This document shows, piece after piece, positions 1-12,240 of a DNA stretch of 64,000 nucleotides. The translations under genes and the position numbers were made by a program. Position 1 is the stretch's first letter. The number at the start of each line of letters is the position of its first letter. The DNA comes from Nioella halotolerans (GTDB taxonomy: Bacteria > Pseudomonadota > Alphaproteobacteria > Rhodobacterales > Rhodobacteraceae): assembly GCA_003428585.1 (NCBI GenBank), contig QVQC01000001.1:1-64000 (forward strand), read 5' to 3'. Under the pieces are notes generated by a model, which did no database searches, had not been told where the DNA came from, and worked only from the letters and a program-made list of their open reading frames with translations.

Positions 1-1
1 C

Positions 2-91
2 GTGGTGATCGACCTCGGCGACGGCAATACCGTCACCCTCTGGGGCATCACCGACGCCCAGGACATCGTCGACGACCTCGTGTTCGTTTGA
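2..91 (+). CDS. C-terminal end of an RTX/hemolysin-type calcium-binding protein (partial)
   Basis: Only the last 29 codons are in the window, in the frame that stops at TGA 89-91. The peptide reads DLGDGNTVTLWGI and ends in DDLVFV, the style of the closing segment of RTX repeat proteins of marine Rhodobacterales (acidic, D-G-N-rich, with a final aspartate-hydrophobic-phenylalanine motif). Such proteins are usually exported by type I secretion and fold on calcium outside the cell. The family assignment rests on this short tail alone; the repeats themselves lie outside the window. A strong hairpin follows directly, as expected at the end of a transcription unit. Confidence 0.45.
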   Translation: MVIDLGDGNTVTLWGITDAQDIVDDLVFV

Positions 92-101
92 TCAGCGCAT
101 G

Positions 102-133
102 AAAAAGGGGCCGGCCAATCGGCCGGCCCCCTT
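102..133. terminator. Rho-independent terminator between the RTX-like gene and katG, possibly bidirectional
   Basis: A perfect 10-bp inverted repeat (107-116 with 121-130, arms GGGGCCGGCC and GGCCGGCCCC) has a 4-base loop. It is preceded by five A at 102-106 and followed by CTT. The A run would become a U run for minus-strand transcripts, so it can end katG from one side and the RTX-like gene from the other. Confidence 0.75.
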
Positions 134-168
134 CCAAGTGCAGGGACATGCGCCCCCTGCCCCGGCGA

Positions 169-2498
<2,330 letters not shown>

Positions 2499-3401
2499 AT
2501 GACAAACCTGACGCTCAAACAGTTGCGCTATTTCGAGGCGCTCGCCCGCTACCGCCATTTCGGGCAAGCGGCGGAAGCATCGTCGGTGTCGCAGCCCGCC
2601 CTGTCGGTGCAGATCAAGGAACTGGAGGAAACGCTTGGCGCGCCGCTTTTCGACCGGTCCGCGCGGCAGGTGCGGTTGACCGCTTTCGGCGAGGAGATCG
2701 CGGACCGCGTCGGCAGCATCCTGCGTTCGGTCGACGAGTTGTCGGATTTCGCCCGCGCCGCGCAGGGCAGCATGGTGGGGCGGCTGCGCATCGGGGTGAT
2801 TCCAACCATCGCGCCCTACCTTCTGCCCCGCATCATCGGCCAATTGCAGGCGGCGCACCGGGGTCTGGACATCCGCGTGCGCGAGACGCTGACGCCCAAG
2901 CTCATCCGGGAACTGGCGGAGGGGCGGCTTGATACCGCCATCGTCGCCTTGCCCGTGTCGGAGCCGTCCTTTACCGAGGTGGCCCTGTTTTCCGAGGAGT
3001 TCGTGCTGGTGCGCCCGGCGGCGGAGCGGGCGAACCCGGTGCCAAGCGCGGACAGCCTGCGCGAGATGCGGCTATTGCTGCTGGAAGAGGGGCATTGTTT
3101 CCGCGACCAGGCGCTGTCGTTTTGCAACATGGGGGCGAGCGCGCCGCGCGAATTGCTGGATGGCAGTTCGCTGTCGACATTGGTGCAGATGGTCGGCGCC
3201 GGCATCGGGGTAACGCTGATCCCGGAAATGGCTGTCGCGGTCGAAACGCGGTCGGCCGATGTCTCGTTGGCGCGTTTCAGCAACCCGCGCCCGTCGCGCA
3301 CCATCGGCATGATCTGGCGGCGCAGCAACCCGATGGCCGAGCAACTGATGCAGGTCGCCGAAATCGTGCGCCGGTCGGCCGAAACGCTTTATGACACCTA
3401 G
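2499..3401 (+). CDS. oxyR: Hydrogen-peroxide-sensing LysR-type regulator OxyR
   Basis: LysR-family transcription factor of 300 residues. The N-terminal winged helix-turn-helix starts TLKQLRYFEALARYRHFGQAA and is followed by the linker and a periplasmic-binding-protein-like sensor domain. Cys200 and Cys209 in EEGHCFRDQALSFC match the redox-active Cys199/Cys208 pair of E. coli OxyR, which separates this protein from other LysR members. Peroxide forms a disulphide between them and activates target promoters. The divergent neighbour is katG, the textbook OxyR target. The ATG at 2499 lacks a strong Shine-Dalgarno sequence; the leader is AT-rich, so expression may be low or autoregulated. Confidence 0.95.
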   Translation: MTNLTLKQLRYFEALARYRHFGQAAEASSVSQPALSVQIKELEETLGAPLFDRSARQVRLTAFGEEIADRVGSILRSVDELSDFARAAQGSMVGRLRIGVIPTIAPYLLPRIIGQLQAAHRGLDIRVRETLTPKLIRELAEGRLDTAIVALPVSEPSFTEVALFSEEFVLVRPAAERANPVPSADSLREMRLLLLEEGHCFRDQALSFCNMGASAPRELLDGSSLSTLVQMVGAGIGVTLIPEMAVAVETRSADVSLARFSNPRPSRTIGMIWRRSNPMAEQLMQVAEIVRRSAETLYDT

Positions 3402-3414
3402 GTGCCCGGCCCTG

Positions 3415-3627
3415 TCAGCGGATATCGTCCTCGTCCGCCGCGGCCCCGGGATCCCATGTCACGAAAAAGACCCAGCCCGCATAAGCCCCGATGGCGCCGA
3501 AGAACAGCGCCCAGCCCGTGTGCCCGCCCAGCAATTCGAAACCGGCCCAGCCCAGACATCCGAGCGTGATCAGGAGCCGCAACCAGAGCGGCCGGTAGAC
3601 CGGGTGACTGGTGTCGATCAGGGGCAC
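3415..3627 (-). CDS. Small two-helix membrane protein
   Basis: Unrecognised family. From a GTG at 3627 the product has 70 residues. This start is chosen because AAGGA lies eight bases upstream; a longer frame to 3729 adds an arginine-rich, unlikely N-terminus. Two hydrophobic helices are visible, one around WLRLLITLGCLGWAGFELL and one around WALFFGAIGAYAGWVFF, followed by an acidic tail ending DEDDIR. Likely an inner-membrane protein. It converges on oxyR with only 13 bases between the stops, and nothing in the context fixes a function. Confidence 0.6.
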   Translation of the reverse strand: MPLIDTSHPVYRPLWLRLLITLGCLGWAGFELLGGHTGWALFFGAIGAYAGWVFFVTWDPGAAADEDDIR

Positions 3628-3793
3628 GAAGCGGATCCTTCCAAGGCTGCCGTCAAGGTCGTCGGCGCGGCATCGTGGCGTTCGCCGCAAAAAAGGTCGG
3701 CGCTGCCAACCGCGCGGACCGGGATACACACCCCCCGCGACCGCGTAAAGCCTCTGCAGATGGGGCGGCTGCGCGCACCGTTCCGCCGGCGGA

Positions 3794-4291
3794 TCAGTAG
3801 ATATAGCGGATCTGGTCGGTCCAGAACCTTTCCATCCGTTTCAGAGAATGGTTGACTTGGTCGATCCCGTCGGGGCCCAGCACGCCCTTGCCCTCCAGCC
3901 CCTCCGCGTGGCGGGCAAACAGGCCCGTCACGACGTCGCGCACCTCGCGGCCCTTCGGCGTCAAACGCACGCGGACGGAGCGGCGGTCGATCTCGCATCG
4001 CTGGTGGTGCATGTAACCCATTTCCACCAGCTTCTTGAGGTTGTAGGAGACGTTGGACCCTTGGTAATAGCCGCGCGATTTCAACTCGCCGGCCGTCACC
4101 TCGTTGTCGCCGATATTGAACAGCAACAGCGCCTGCACGGCGTTGATGTCCAGCACGCCCACCCGCTCGAATTCGTCCTTGATCACGTCCAGCAACAGGC
4201 GGTGCAACCGCTCCACCAGCGACAGCGTTTCGAGGTAGCCCGGCATGAAGCCGTGCCGGGGCGAATCCGCTAGGGGGCTGTGCACACTCAT
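3794..4291 (-). CDS. ldtR: MarR-family winged-helix regulator, LdtR-like
   Basis: 165-residue DNA-binding protein. The sequence follows the LdtR group of alphaproteobacterial MarR proteins: an N-terminal YLETLSLVERLHRLLLDVIK helix, the INAVQALLLFNIGD segment, the recognition region GYYQGSNVSYNLKKLVEMGY, a basic wing with DRRSVRVRLTPKG, and the closing RFWTDQI. LdtR of Liberibacter and rhizobia controls an L,D-transpeptidase gene and stress tolerance; the target here is unknown and no transpeptidase lies nearby. Two adjacent ATG codons exist (4294 and 4291). GGAG is six bases before the second and only three before the first, so the second is preferred. It is a monocistronic-looking minus-strand gene. 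Confidence 0.8.
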   Translation of the reverse strand: MSVHSPLADSPRHGFMPGYLETLSLVERLHRLLLDVIKDEFERVGVLDINAVQALLLFNIGDNEVTAGELKSRGYYQGSNVSYNLKKLVEMGYMHHQRCEIDRRSVRVRLTPKGREVRDVVTGLFARHAEGLEGKGVLGPDGIDQVNHSLKRMERFWTDQIRYIY

Positions 4292-4368
4292 CATGATCTC
4301 CGTCGCTCTGGCAGCACCCGGAGACTTGCCGAAATTTGCAAAGAATGCGTTAAGCGCGCGCCGTTTTC

Positions 4369-4641
4369 TCAGCGCCCGAGGCGGGAGGCCGCCGCGCGGG
4401 CGAGGTCATCGGCCAGTTGTGCCATGTAATCAGGGGCTTGCCGCTGGCCGGAAATCCACTGGTAAAGGTCGTGGTCATCCTCGTCCAGCACCCGCTCGAA
4501 GAGGTCGAGCGCCGCGTCGTCGGCCGCATCGAGATGCGCCTCGGCCCAGCCGCCCAGCAACAAGTCCATTTCCTTGGTGCCCCGGTGCGCGGCCCGCATG
4601 CGCAGGCGCTTGATACGGATATCGCGGCTTTCCTCCGCCAT
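4369..4641 (-). CDS. sdhE: FAD assembly factor SdhE
   Basis: 90-residue protein of the SdhE/Sdh5 family, which promotes covalent attachment of FAD to the flavoprotein subunit of succinate dehydrogenase. The diagnostic RGxxE motif is present in AHRGTKEMDLLLG, and the five-helix bundle pattern (acidic helix LDLFERVLDEDDHDLYQWI) and length fit the family. Its ATG overlaps the TGA of the upstream regulator by ATGA, so the two are translationally coupled on the minus strand. The gene lies away from the sdh operon, as is common. Confidence 0.92.
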   Translation of the reverse strand: MAEESRDIRIKRLRMRAAHRGTKEMDLLLGGWAEAHLDAADDAALDLFERVLDEDDHDLYQWISGQRQAPDYMAQLADDLARAAASRLGR

Positions 4642-5048
4642 CAGCGGTCCTCTTCCTTCTTCAGCGTCTGGCGCAGGCGCTTTTCCAGCCGGCCCATCTG
4701 CTCGCCCAGCCGGGCATGTTCCTGCCGCATCTGCCGCAAATCGAGGATCACGTGGTTGAGGTCACCCTGCACATCGGTTGCGCCGGGGTCTTCGGGCCCG
4801 TCGCCCTCCCCCGTCAGCAACCAGCGGATCGACACGTTGAGCAGCCCGGCCACCATCTGCAACTTGTTGGCGCGCGGCTCGCTCCAGTCGTTTTCCCATG
4901 CCACCACTGTCTTGAGCTTCACGCCCATCCGCTTGGAAAGATCCGCCTGCGTCAAGCCAAGCGCCTCGCGCGCGCCGGCCAGCCGGTCGCCGAAAGTTGC
5001 GGTCTCGTCGCTGAACCAGTCGTCGCCGGTCTCGGTCGTGTCGGTCAT
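4641..5048 (-). CDS. XRE-family helix-turn-helix regulator
   Basis: 135-residue Cro/C1-type DNA-binding protein. The HTH lies near residues 20-75, including LTQADLSKRMGVKLKTVVAW and the following LNVSIRWLLTGEG. The C-terminal 45 residues (LRQMRQEHARLGEQMGRLEK) look like a coiled coil, probably for oligomerisation. The start at 5048 is favoured because GGAAGGA lies five to six bases upstream; a much longer upstream frame is antisense to the aminotransferase gene and is rejected. It overlaps sdhE by ATGA, so regulator and flavinylation factor are made from one message, which may mean it reports on respiratory state. Target genes are unknown. Confidence 0.85.
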   Translation of the reverse strand: MTDTTETGDDWFSDETATFGDRLAGAREALGLTQADLSKRMGVKLKTVVAWENDWSEPRANKLQMVAGLLNVSIRWLLTGEGDGPEDPGATDVQGDLNHVILDLRQMRQEHARLGEQMGRLEKRLRQTLKKEEDR

Positions 5049-5126
5049 GCTCTTCCTTCCCATGGGCCGCGTGGCCCCTTGATCACCGGGCATGGCGACC
5101 CTAAGCAGGTGCCAGCCCCTTTGTAA

Positions 5127-6371
<1,245 letters not shown>

Positions 6372-6394
6372 CCCGCGCGACCAAGCGGAAGAGG

Positions 6395-6423
6395 CCCCGC
6401 CACAGCCGTTGGCGGGGTTTTTT
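6395..6423 (+). terminator. Rho-independent terminator of the aspartate aminotransferase gene
   Basis: Eight-base arms CCCCGCCA (6395-6402) and TGGCGGGG (6410-6417) flank a seven-base loop and are followed by six T at 6418-6423. It lies 23 bases after the stop codon. Confidence 0.9.
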
Positions 6424-6769
6424 CGTTGCGTAACCGGCGCGGCAACTGCCGGATCATGCGCAGACGGCCGCACTGCGATGGGCGCGGCGCCGCATCGGTT
6501 TCCCAACCGGCTTGGCGCGGATCTCGGAGTTTCGCCCGAGTGGCGAACGCGAGAATATCGACACGCGCGGCGCAGACTCGCCCACGGCGCCAGCCGCGCC
6601 GGACCCGCCCTTGTGCGACGTCGGAAGAGCCGATAAGCCGAGAAGCGGCGGGGCGTGCGCCGCTCCGAGCCACAGCAGGTGAAGGCCGACTTGTCGTCTA
6701 TCGACCGCCGCCACGGACGGCGCGTTGTGCAGGTGACGTTCGGCCCGAGCAACGGAAGGGCAAGGAACC
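6424..6769. other. 346-base intergenic stretch
   Basis: Between the aspC terminator and the AsmA-like gene. No reading frame with credible codon use, RNA gene or repeat was recognised. It probably holds the promoter of the downstream gene; GGAAGGG lies shortly before that gene's GTG start. Confidence 0.5.
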
Positions 6770-8442
6770 GTGACTTTGATCAGCCAGATCGGTCGGACAC
6801 ACCGTCCCCTGCTGATCGCGGCGCTCGCCGCGCTCGTTTTCGCGGCCGGCGCGGCAGCCACTTTCCGCGCGCTGCCGCACCTCGTATCCGACGACAGGCT
6901 GCGCACGGCTGTCATGGACCATGCCGCGACATGGAGCGGTGGCGAGATCCGCCTGCCCGAGCATGCCGCGGTTTCTTTGCACCGGGGCCGCGTGATCACC
7001 CTCGGGGACGCGACATTCGGTGGCGGTTTCGGCGGCGCGGAGTGGCAACTCGACGTCGATTCGATCGAAGCGACGGTGAGGCTGTTTCCCCTCCTGCGGG
7101 GCGAGGTGGAGATCGAGACGCTGACGCTGACGGCGCCGCAGTTCCGCCTTGTGGACCATGACGAGTCTGCGATGGCCGCGCTGCGCGACTTCCCGGTTGA
7201 GGATGCGGACCTCCCCCGTCCCGAGGGCGAGGTGATCATCACCGATGCGCGGTTCGTCTACGAAGGGCCGACCGGGCGGCAGGCCGGCTTCGGCGGGGTG
7301 GACCTGCGACTGGCGGCAGACCCCGAATCGACGGGCGTGCTGCTGACGGGCGGGCTTCCTGCCGGGGCGGGCCGGCTGGATGTGCAGGGCCGGCTCGACG
7401 ACCCGGCCGCCGTCCTGTCAGGCCACGGCAGCGACGCGCGGCTTGTCCTGAGGCGCGCGGCCGAGACGGAGGGCGCCGGCACGCCGCCACCCCAACCCCG
7501 GCCCGATGTTCCCGCTGCCGCGCCGGAGGGACAGGTGCTTTCCGCGGGGCGGCGGCCGCATGGCGCGACGCGGCAAGCGCCATCGAGGCGGGCGCGTGGC
7601 GCGACGCGCCCATGGCGTTCGACTGGCTCGGCCCTCTCGAGGTCACGCTTGCCGCGCGGCTCCGTGACAGCCGGCTCGCCGGACAGAGCGTCGAGGCACG
7701 GCGGATCCGGCTGGAGGCCGGGGATGGCCGCGCAAGGCTTGCGGTTGCGGCAGACGGCGATCTGGGGCGGATGCGGGGCGAGATCGCTCTCGGCGCGCTG
7801 TCATCGGATGGCCTACCGTGGGTGTCCGTCGACGGCACGCTGGAGGATGTCGACATGGGCGCGGCCGGGCGCAGCCTGCTGTTTCTCGCGCCGCCCCCGC
7901 TCGTCAGCCCCCCGGAACTGCCGGAAGGCACGCTCGACGTGGATATCGACCTCGCCAGCCGGGGCGACACGCTGGGGGCGATGGCCACGGCCCTCGACGG
8001 CGTGATCGACGCCGAAGCGCGCGACGGCAGCATCGCGGGGACCGATCTGACCCTGACGCTGGAGGGGCTGGCGGACGGGCGCGACATCATGACCGAGCAG
8101 GACGGGCCGTTGATCCCCTCCGCCGGTCGCACCGAGTTCGACACGGCCGAGGGCCGGATCGAATTCGAGCCGGGCGTCGCGCGCGTTTCGATGTTTCGCA
8201 TCCGTGGCGCGCGCTACGACATCGACATGCGCGGCGAGGCCGACCTCGGGATCGGGGCGATGCAGGCGCAGGGGCAGGCAAGGCTCCTCGCAGACCTCGC
8301 CGACGACAGCGACCCGTCCCCGATCGTCGACCTGCCCTTCGGACTGGGCGGCACGCTGGCGGCGCCGGTCGTGGCGGCGGGCGTGCCGCGCAGCGGCGAC
8401 GAACTGACATCCGGTGCCGCCGCCGCGGGGGAAGTCGAATGA
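6770..8442 (+). pseudogene. AsmA-like periplasmic protein, disrupted by a -1 frameshift
   Basis: Two consecutive frames make one protein. The first (GTG at 6770) gives an N-terminal membrane helix (LLIAALAALVFAAGAAATF) and the opening of the AsmA fold, including VDSIEATVRLFPLLRGEVEIETLTL written here as VRLFPLLRGEVEI. Around 7530-7550 its sense is lost. The next frame then carries sensible text from about 7543 (AAAAWRDAASAIEAG), through LGPLEVTLAARL and the AsmA C-terminal repeats (DGVIDAEARDGSIAGTDL, ARYDIDMRGEADLG), to the stop at 8442. Restoring one base at the GGGG run at 7546-7549 would give about 557 residues. AsmA-family proteins are inner-membrane-anchored and act in envelope lipid and outer-membrane homeostasis. 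Either a real mutation or a base-calling error. Confidence 0.75.
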
Positions 8443-8512
8443 GGCCGGGCGCCGTGCCATGGCAGGGCCGGGCTGCGGCGCGCATCGGGCTGGCCGCCCG
8501 TCGGGGCGCGCC

Positions 8513-10082
8513 ATGAGCGTGACCGAGACCACATCCCGCACCGTGCCGGGCATGCAGGGAAACCGGACGCAATCGGGGCTGGTCCGGGTCTCTATCGCGC
8601 TTGGCCTGCTCGCGTTCTGGGCGGCATATTATGCTTGGTGCCTGTTTCCCGGTCTTGGCGGCGTCATGAATGCCGGCGACACGGCCAAGTTCCAGACGCT
8701 CGGGCACAGCCAGATCCTTGTCCACGGGCCCGGTTACCCGCTTGTTCTGTTCCTCGGCGCCGTGCTGCGCGCGCTCGACCTACCGGTCGAACCGTGGCGC
8801 GCGATGACCTTCGCCATGGCCGCTCTCCCCGGCGCCGTGGCCAACATGATGGCCTTCCTGATCGTAGCGCGCGTGACCCGCAGCCTGCTCTTCGGCATCG
8901 CGGGCTCGCTGCTGCTGGGCAGCGCCGGGTTGATGGCCGTCCAGTCGACCGAAGCGGAGGTTTACCCGCTCGCGCTGGCCTTCGTCCTGTCGACGACGTT
9001 CCTGCTGATCCTCTTCATCGAGACGAAGCGCGAAGGCTATTTCGTCGCAGCCTGCGGTGTCTACGCGCTGTCCTTCGGCAACCACCTGATGATGATCATG
9101 CTGGTGCCACTGTTCCTGCTGGTAACGGCGGTCCACTGGCGGCGTCTGTTGCGGCCGAGGATGGTGGCCTCGGTTCTTGGCCTCGTCGCGCTTGGCGCCA
9201 GCCAGTACCTCTACCTCGCCTACATGACGCACCATCCCGGCACGGCGTATTCCGAATACCTGCCGCTGCCCCCGACGGCAAACGAGCTGGTGCAATATAT
9301 CTCGGGCAGCTATTTCAGCGGCCTTTATGGCTCCGGGCTGCGTTCGACCTACAGTTCCGAAACGCTGCTGGCCACGCTGCGCTCGGCGCATCCATGGATC
9401 TCGTCGGCGCTTATCCTGACGGGTTTGGGCCTCTTCCTCGTCGGGGCGCGCCGGCGCGACGCGGGCTGGTTCGGTGCGGCGACCGTGTTCGGCGTGGCGC
9501 TGTCCTTCGTCCCTTTCGTGGTCTGGTACGGCGCCTACGATATCCAGGCCTTTCATCTGCCGGTGCTGGGGCCGTTGCTTGTCGGCGCGGTGGCGGCGGT
9601 GGGCTGGTGGCTGGCGCGGGGTGCAGCGGGGCGCGGCGGTGCTGCTGATCGCGCTCGGGGTCTGGCGCGCCGCGGTCATGGCAGAGGGGCTGACCGCGCG
9701 GGAGCCGATCTACACAGACCTGCCCGAGACGCTGGAGGCGCTGGTCGCACAGGCCCCGATCGAGGATCCGCTGGTCTCCATGACCTACGGGCTCCGGATG
9801 GCGACGCTCTATCACGAACTGCTGGGCGAGGCGCCGCGGGCCCGCTACCGGGTGCCGTGGCGCGCCGAGGAAACCGCCGTCGCGGGCGACGCGGTCGGCG
9901 GCATCGTCGTGCCAACCGATGGCAGGCAGTTGCTGCAATGGATCGAGCATCGCCACCCCGACCTCGCCTGCCGTTCCTGGGTACTCGACCAGCCCGAAGG
10001 CACGCCGTGGCCCGCCTACGCCTTTTCCTGCGCCGGCCCCGGCGGTCCTGATGCCGACCCGGCGCAGGCGGACGACGGCTAG
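8513..10082 (+). pseudogene. DUF2723 multi-pass membrane protein, disrupted by a +1 frameshift
   Basis: Polytopic membrane protein with about ten hydrophobic helices. The N-terminal loop GDTAKFQTLGHSQILVHG followed by PGYPL matches DUF2723, a family resembling GT-C protein O-mannosyltransferases in which this first acidic loop is catalytic-like. The ATG at 8513 is chosen because an upstream extension is low-complexity. The frame breaks near 9628, where GWWLARGAA is followed by nonsense; shifting by one base gives VLLIALGVWRAAVMAEGL and a soluble tail ending near 10082. Deleting one G from the GGGG at 9628-9631 would join both parts into about 522 residues. It starts 70 bases after the AsmA-like gene, so the two may form a transcription unit. 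Confidence 0.7.
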
Positions 10083-10552
10083 GGATGTGCAGCTGAGGCA
10101 GGTGCCCCGGGCCGAGGCAAGAGCCCCCCGGTCGCTCGGAATAGGGTCCGAGGGGCGGCTCCGCGCAGGGAACGGGGTTTGCAAATTGCGCCTAAATGGG
10201 GCCCTCGGAATCTATTGCGGGCGTTGGCCTGTCGCCCGGGGCCGGAATGGCACCGAAGGTGCCGGGCCGACGCCGACGGCCGCTTCGAACTGGCTGCCCC
10301 CAACTGACATGGTTTGTCGGGATACCGGCCTCATGCCCCCAAGCCCGCTTTCCACGGGACATCCACGGGACATTGGCGTCAGGCTCCGCCGGCGGGCGGC
10401 AACCGATCCAACGGCACCAGCCACGATATCGTGAAGGCAAGCGTTCGTTTTTTCTCTCGCATTTTGGGCAGATTCTTGCCTATACTGGAGTTGGGCGACA
10501 GATCTGGCAGATCGTTGTCGCGCGACACTTCCCCATACATGAAAGACTCCAC
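10083..10552. other. 470-base intergenic stretch upstream of the DUF4185 gene
   Basis: No convincing gene. It becomes AT-richer toward its right end (about 10430-10550), where the promoter of the DUF4185 gene is expected. A short tandem duplication of CCACGGGACAT is visible around 10358-10380. Confidence 0.5.
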
Positions 10553-11737
10553 GTGACCCTCCGCTTCGCAAAGATCGCATTATGCATCATCGCCAGCATG
10601 ACGGTGTTCCCGATGCAGTCCCATGCCCTTGAGGACGCCGTGAACGTGGCAAGCCCGCCTGCCGCGCAGGACACCGCGGTCGTCCCGGCACCGCTGCCGG
10701 AGGATGCGCCCGCCACGGCTCCGCTCCTTGTCGGCCCGGCCGAAGTGGTGCAGCAACTGACCGGCGCGGAGTCGGCCAACGCGACCGACCGCTGGAACGT
10801 CCATGGCACCGACCTTGGCCACATGATCAGTCACAAGGGTGCGCTCTACATGGTGTTCGGGGATACCTACGGGCCCGATGGCGGGGCGTGGCGCAGCAGC
10901 ACGATGGCCCGCATCGCCGACCCGCAAGGCGGCTTCGACTTCGATCAGATGATCACGGGCCCGGACGGCACTGCAATGGAACTGATCCGGTCCGCGAAGA
11001 TCCCCGGGATCGAATGGACCGTCATCCCCACCAACGGCATCTCGCTGGGCGAGCGCATGGTGCTGCACTACATGGGCGTGCGGATGTGGACATCGGACGG
11101 ACGCTGGATCGTCAGCAGGTCCGGCCTCGCCTATTCCGATGACGATGGGCAGAGCTGGCACCGTTCTCCGACGGCGGTCTGGCCGAACGGCTCCGGGTTC
11201 GAACAGGTGGCCTTCGTCGATCAGGGTGACCTGATCTACACCTTCGGCATACCCGGGGGCCGCTTTGGCCCGGTAAGCCTGCGCCGTGTCGCGCGCGACG
11301 ACCTGTTCGATCCTGCCGCCTATCGCTACTGGGATGGTCGAGGCTGGGTCGCCGATCACCGCGCGGCCGCGAGCGTCGTGCCGGCACCGGCGGGCGAGCT
11401 GTCGGTCGCCTGGAGCGCGCCCCATGGCCGCTGGCTGATGATGTATCTCGACGAGACGAAAGCCGCGATCGTCCTGCGCACCGCGCCCGATCTCGTCGGG
11501 CCCTGGAGCGCGGCGCAGACGGTCGCCCGGGCCGTCGACTATCCGGGTCTCTATGCCCCCTACATCGTGCCGGGCGATCCGCTCGATACAGAGGTTCGGT
11601 TTACCATGTCCCGCTGGAAACCGCTTTACAACGTGTTCCTGATGCGGGCGCCGCTGTACCTCGACACACCCGTTGTCGCGGCCGCCGAGGACGATGCCAC
11701 ATCGCATATCCAATTGCACAGACCCCCATACAGGTGA
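10553..11737 (+). CDS. Exported DUF4185 protein (predicted beta-propeller, glycosidase-like)
   Basis: 394 residues from a GTG at 10553, which gives a good signal peptide: basic start, hydrophobic FAKIALCIIASMTVFPMQ, and predicted cleavage after SHA. A longer upstream frame exists but only adds low-quality sequence. The mature part has the DUF4185 hallmark of repeated blade-like segments, with VFGDTYGPDG near the start, GERMVLHYMGVRMW, SDDDGQSWHR and a C-terminal ARAVDYPGLYAPYIVPG. The fold resembles five-bladed propeller glycoside hydrolases, and members are thought to act on polysaccharides outside the cytoplasm; the substrate is unknown. No partner gene is obvious, although the next gene is a polysaccharide-deacetylase-like protein on the other strand. 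Confidence 0.75.
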   Translation: MTLRFAKIALCIIASMTVFPMQSHALEDAVNVASPPAAQDTAVVPAPLPEDAPATAPLLVGPAEVVQQLTGAESANATDRWNVHGTDLGHMISHKGALYMVFGDTYGPDGGAWRSSTMARIADPQGGFDFDQMITGPDGTAMELIRSAKIPGIEWTVIPTNGISLGERMVLHYMGVRMWTSDGRWIVSRSGLAYSDDDGQSWHRSPTAVWPNGSGFEQVAFVDQGDLIYTFGIPGGRFGPVSLRRVARDDLFDPAAYRYWDGRGWVADHRAAASVVPAPAGELSVAWSAPHGRWLMMYLDETKAAIVLRTAPDLVGPWSAAQTVARAVDYPGLYAPYIVPGDPLDTEVRFTMSRWKPLYNVFLMRAPLYLDTPVVAAAEDDATSHIQLHRPPYR

Positions 11738-12240
11738 CACGACGTGTCAAAGGGCGCGGGGGCGCCAATTCAGCCGGTAGCCGGCGCCCTTTGGCACCAA
11801 CCCCTGTTGGTCGAGTTGGTGAACCTCGCCGGGTGATGTCGGCAAGACCTGCTTGCGGTTGGATGCGTCGACTTGTGACGTCTTGCCGGTGACGGGCGTT
11901 TGGCTCTTGAAACGATCTTGCCTGCGACCAATGCCCATCCGAGATTCAATCGCTTAACTGCTGCCGTGACTTCGTCCGTCATGTGCGAAATGCCCGGTCG
12001 ATCAGGCGAAACTGCTGCCACTGCGGTCTGAACCCGTTTTGTTCCACGGCATCGCGGGATGAAAGTTCGCGGAACCGGGAGATGAAACCGGGCTAGAAAA
12101 CGGCGCTTGCCCTGCACTTCCGAGCTTGATGGCATGCGCGGCGGATGTCGGCGTCCAGTCCGACCTGCATGGAGAGCAAAGCGCGGCCAGAGGCGTCAAG
12201 GCGTCCCGGCCACGCTTCCGCCTTTTCACCCCGCTTGCCC
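11738..12240. other. 503-base intergenic stretch with a long inverted repeat
   Basis: It separates the convergent DUF4185 and deacetylase-like genes. A nine-base inverted repeat, AAAGGGCGC (11749-11757) with GCGCCCTTT (11784-11792), could fold just after the DUF4185 stop, but no T run follows, so termination is uncertain. The middle is lower in G+C than the flanks. Open frames here have no recognisable product; this may be decayed DNA. Confidence 0.45.

Noticed and set aside
11770..12135. 121-codon minus frame in the gap after the DUF4185 gene
   Set aside because: No ribosome site, no recognisable product and odd composition; treated as decayed or non-coding DNA.
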